Assembly: GCA_963921425.1 (NCBI GenBank) | Contig: OY992834.1 | Location: 20,907,923 to 20,971,922 of the forward strand | Source: Dryas octopetala | Taxonomy: Eukaryota; Streptophyta; Magnoliopsida; Rosales; Rosaceae | Direction: 5' to 3' | Length of the DNA: 64,000 nucleotides | Notes under the pieces: generated by a model | Database searches by the model: none | What the model was told of the DNA's origin: nothing | What the model saw: only the letters and a program-made list of their open reading frames with translations | Shown here: piece after piece, positions 60,587-64,000 of the stretch | Layout: each line of letters opens with the position of its first letter | How positions within the stretch are numbered: position 1 is the stretch's first letter | Made by a program: the position numbers and the translations under genes

Positions 60587-60941
60587 TTCGGTACTGGTGT
60601 GTCAAAATTTCTTAATTTGTTCGGCATCTACCTGTCGAATTACTTCCAAATATTCGACAGTATACTGCCGAACAGAATTTGGTGGAAATGTGTTTACAAA
60701 TTCATTCGATAGTTCAGTTCCGAATTATTTACATTCATTCGGTAGATATCCTCCGAAATATCAAATGTTATTCGGTGGGTCTCTGTCGAATGAAGATATT
60801 GATTTAACTGTTGTTGGTTCCATTCGACGGGCATCTGTCGAAACTTTAATATATGTTCGGTGGGTGTCTGTCGAATGAATCTTAATATTTCGGTGGACAT
60901 CTACCGAATGGATCTGAAATTTTCGATAGACATCTGCCGAA
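60587..60941. repeat. Array of ten 20-bp palindromes with 33-bp periodicity
   Basis: Ten 20-bp units begin TTCG, and nine end CGAA (the first ends CAAA). Starts are 60587, 60620, 60653, 60705, 60738, 60771, 60823, 60856, 60889 and 60922. Steps are 33, 33, 52, 33, 33, 52, 33, 33, 33. Examples are TTCGGTGGACATCTACCGAA and TTCGATAGACATCTGCCGAA. Spacers of 13 bp (two of 32 bp) are AT-rich and unrelated to one another. Each unit is an imperfect inverted repeat with about 6-8 pairable positions per arm. It is not a CRISPR array (eukaryote, short variable repeats, no cas genes). Function unknown. Confidence 0.88.
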
Positions 60942-61048
60942 TGGCATGAATATAAAATATTTTTACATACACTTTTCTCTTATTCTATATTTCATGATAA
61001 CTTATATTCTCTGTATTCTAAACATGATTTCAATTTTTGAATATAGGT

Positions 61049-63087
61049 ATGGATAAGAGAGGGGCATCTAGACGTAAATCTTCTCGAGGCGAAACTTGTA
61101 GAGGTAGATCTTCTAGAGGTGGTGCTGCAAATGAAGATCGAACACGTCCTACAGCTTCAGAGAGGCGTAGGAAAATGGGCAAACTATTTACCAAGAGATG
61201 GGGGATGATGTCCAGCCGGAAGAAAATGTAATAGAAGATAACAACAATGATCCAGATGGGCTTTTCCCTGGAGGTCCCACTGATATGTCATTGCTTAGGA
61301 GCTTCAACAGTCACATTGCTGCTTCTATTTGGAAAAATGAGGTATTAGAGATTATACATAATGACTTATATAATTTAAAATTTTTAAACTATATAGTTTG
61401 CAATATTGTAATTGACTTGTGGCTTGTTTTTGAAAATAGGAACGTGAGCCCCTAAGATGCATGTCCAAAACAACAAAGCTGCGTACATGGGACTTGTGGA
61501 GTAGAAATGATAATAACAATGTGAAGGGGTATGTGAGACGATCTGGGCTCGGACCACTGGTGTCATGCTCGTACCGTACTGTTGATAAGGTAGTGGTCTT
61601 AGCCTTTGTTGAAAGGTGGCAGCCTGAGACTAATACTTTCCATATGCCAGTCGGTGAGATGACCATCACACTAGATGATGTGTCAAACATTTTGGGAATT
61701 CCGGTTGTGGGTTTATCACTTTCTACACCCCTTCATGATCATATTGCATCAAATTTGTTATTGAGAACATACTTAGGGGTGAGTGAGGCAGATGCCACAT
61801 CGGAGTTGGATGACTATTCTGGTGAGTATGTGCGTCTCGAGTGGTTACGGTCGAGGTTTGGCCATGTGTGTGAAACAGATGATGATGAGCTAGTGAGGTG
61901 TGCTGCTAGAGCCTATTTATTGTTCTTATTGGGATGTACCCTTTTTGCCGATAAGACTGTCACAAGGGTACAATTCCAGTATCTAAGATTACTTACTAAT
62001 CTCGACACCGCTAGCCATTATGCATGGAGTGCAAGGGTTTTATCTTTCCTGTATCGGCAGTTAGGTGTTGCTTCTTGGTCTAAGGTTAAGCAAATGTGTG
62101 GATATATGACCTTGTTGGAGGCATGGGTGTATGAGCATATGCACCATATTGTTAGTCCGAGTTATGACATAAATTACTTAGAGAGTATACCTCGTGCACT
62201 CCGATGGACTCCGAGGAGGGATACCGGGACAACTTGTGAAGATGTGCAGAAACTGAGAGAACGACTTGACCATTTGAAGGCAGATGAGGTATATATTTAT
62301 AGTGATAATGAAAAATTAGACTTAATTTTGCATTTGTTGCTCTTGGATGAATGATTTGATACTAACTTCTTTTTGTTTTTTTTCTTTCTTCAGGTTATAT
62401 GGGAACCCTACAAATCTAGTAGAGAACAACATCCATTACTAGATGTGGCATTCTACACAGGATTGATCAAGTGTTTCGACATTGTGGAGCCGTATTATCC
62501 TGAGAGAGTCTTGAGGCAATTTGGACAGGTACAAACGATCCCCCCTGCACCACGTGCTCCTCAGCGTGGGGGACGAGGTGCTTATGCGCAATCGTACAAT
62601 CCCTTTTACGAGTACTTTGATAGTACGTGGGAGAGGTGGTCGGACCACTTATTGTCTCAAGATAGTCGCAGTGTAGCAGTGAAGGCTTCATCCGACACTG
62701 TTGACGGCTACCTCCAGTGGTTCCATTATGTATCTCATCCGTACATCCAAAATCTGGCACTTAGGACTGCATTTAACCCCCACAGGACCGTGGTACCAGG
62801 ATTTGGCAAGGTATGGATCAAAAAGCTTAAATTTTGAAATTGCTGTCAAAATTTGTTTATTTAGGCTCATATTTTGGCATGGTATATAACTTGTTGCTTA
62901 TATATGATTTTTTTACTTATAGGACTGTGTTGACTGTATATATCACTCGCCCTATTGTGGCATTGGGCGAGGATGAGGCCACAAGGCGTCCCTTTCACCT
63001 TTACAGGGCGATTGATAGTCTACAACATATCTTGGAGGGCACACACTTAAACAACACTTTGGCATACCAGCGCCGCACTCGCCAGTG
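61049..63087 (+). pseudogene. Plant mobile domain (MAIN/MAIL-like) gene, frame disturbed
   Basis: PMD proteins of the MAIN/MAIL group act in the nucleus in transposon silencing and meristem maintenance; relatives are also found inside transposons. Segments: 61049-61341, 61440-62288, 62394-62810 and a last segment from about 62924 to the TGA ending at 63087. The central exons are clean and read as the PMD: LFPGGPTDMSLLRSF, LVSCSYRTVDKVVVLAFVERWQPETNTFHMP, GEMTITLDDVSNILGIPV, RAYLLFLLGCTLFADKT, ALRWTPRR. Two problems exist. The basic N-terminus from ATG 61049 (MDKRGASRRKSSRG) and the frame from 61198 (MGDDVQPEENV) are one base out of phase. The last segment (TVLTVYITRPIVALGEDEA) does not join the third exon in frame at any visible GT/AG. 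Starting at 61198 would avoid the first. It is a pseudogene or has unrecognised splicing. Confidence 0.7.
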
Positions 63088-63099
63088 ATCACCCGCTTT

Positions 63100-63417
63100 C
63101 ATGTTTAGAAATTTTTTTGATATGGCTGTCATTTTATGGACATGAATTATAATTGGTTGGCAGACATGGATTATGGACAAGTTTATTTTAGGTAAATGTA
63201 AGAAAAATAGTGGCATGTAATTTGTAGGTAGCATGTATTTGTAATTAGGACCTTATGTTTTTTATTTTGGCTAAGATTGGAGCACCTTAATTTAGTGACT
63301 TTGAAATTGCATAAAAACAATAAGAACAAATACAATCATAATTAAGAAATTGCATAAAAACAATCATCCCACATACATGGTACGTACGCTATAAAGGTTA
63401 AAAAAAAATCACTAGGT
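63100..63417. other. 3' flank of the PMD gene
   Basis: AT-rich, no gene. It separates two convergent coding remnants. Confidence 0.45.
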
Positions 63418-64000
63418 TTAATTAAGATGAAATTCAATCATTATCAAGAAATACAATTTCCGGTGTAGACACGTCACCATTAATTCGCTTGAACTCATCA
63501 AGGCGATTTTGATATCCAATGTACCAACCATGTGCGGCATACGCGTCAGCATTTTTATGCCAATCATCTGAAATAGGTGGCATAGGATGGTCCGGGGACA
63601 AGTGTACCTACGCATATTAATTAAGTGAATAACTTAGTAATGAAAGTTTTTGTACTATAAATTTACAATTACACAATCTACAGCCGTACCTGTACAAAAT
63701 GATCTTGGTTGACAAACCCAATGCAAATCTCACAGAGCTCAACGTCCTGATGTGCTTATGAGTGTGCATATAGTGGGAGACACATAAGGCATAACGATCT
63801 ACATAAATGGATTACGGTTATACTATAATACGTGGCGATAATATATCCCATCTCCGGCATGGTCATCCAATGATCTCTGGGTGCAGGGGTGTCATCAAAA
63901 TAATCAAGTACCCTCTGAAACTCAATAACTCGCTCACGCACATGGAAAAATGACTCAAACAAAGCCGGTGTATGTAGTAGTGTCTTGGATAAGTCTGTGC
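63418..64000 (-). pseudogene. OTU-like domain fragment, probably from a Mutator-type element
   Basis: On the minus strand the window edge enters a coding segment (LFESFFHVRERVIEFQ, RDHWMTMPEMGYIIATYYSI) like the OTU-type domain often met next to Mutator-like transposases. It continues as a stretch near GFVNQDHFVQ (about 63710-63690). A final exon, acceptor near 63609, reads VHLSPDHPMPPISDDWHKNA and ends VFLDND-stop at about 63429. The frames between the first and second stretches do not connect cleanly, so it looks broken. The N-terminal part lies beyond the window. The family call is from memory, unsearched. Confidence 0.5.

Noticed and set aside
60587-60941. CRISPR-like look of the phased repeat-spacer array
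   Set aside because: This is plant nuclear DNA. Repeats are 20 bp and differ between units, spacers are only 13 bp, and there are no cas genes. Treated as a palindrome array instead.

Overview
This is a nuclear window from a plant, almost certainly a eudicot and probably a woody rosid. The gene structures (short AT-rich introns, GT/AG splice sites), the CLE peptide gene, SGS3, the plant-type retinoblastoma protein and the Tat-type Gypsy element with an antisense reading frame all point that way. I cannot name the species.

Layout. 1-1.6 kb: AT-rich repeats and the internally deleted end of a hAT transposon. 1.6-7.5 kb: intergenic DNA with microsatellites, a Gypsy gag-protease fossil, a Tourist-like MITE and a LINE tail. 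7.8-12.6 kb (minus): a complete SGS3 gene. 13.5-14.3 kb: a broken Harbinger-type accessory gene. 15.7-19.3 kb: a ladder of nested insertions upstream of the first RBR copy. 19.2-23.8 kb (plus): an N-terminally truncated RBR paralog with an open frame. 25.8-26.1 kb (minus): a CLE peptide gene. 28 kb: a Mutator-type MITE. 30.4-31.4 kb (minus): an F-box/LRR gene of the At3g48880 type. 31.65-34.2 kb: 1.1-kb tandem repeats upstream of it. 35-43 kb: a Tat-lineage Gypsy fossil with both LTRs and a GAGGG target duplication. 44.1-46.4 kb: a solo LTR. 48.8-49.9 kb: a long-TIR Mutator-like element that abuts the RBR duplication. 49.9-58.8 kb (plus): the full-length RBR gene, 18 coding exons and 1028 residues. 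60.6-60.9 kb: a periodic array of ten 20-bp palindromes. 61-63.1 kb (plus): a plant-mobile-domain (MAIN/MAIL-like) gene with frame problems. 63.4-64 kb (minus): an OTU-like fragment of a Mutator-type element.

How the parts relate. The two RBR copies lie in the same orientation about 30 kb apart. They share promoter, 5' leader and 3' exons. The upstream copy lost about 4.1 kb holding the start codon and the RbN domain, but kept two E2F-type promoter sites, every downstream splice site and an open frame of 658 codons. All five coding indels in it are multiples of three. It could encode a pocket-only RBR under the same cell-cycle promoter, and it is the observation most worth testing. The 33-bp palindrome array is the most unusual non-coding structure. 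All coordinates, splice sites and similarities were read by eye; no alignment or database search was run.
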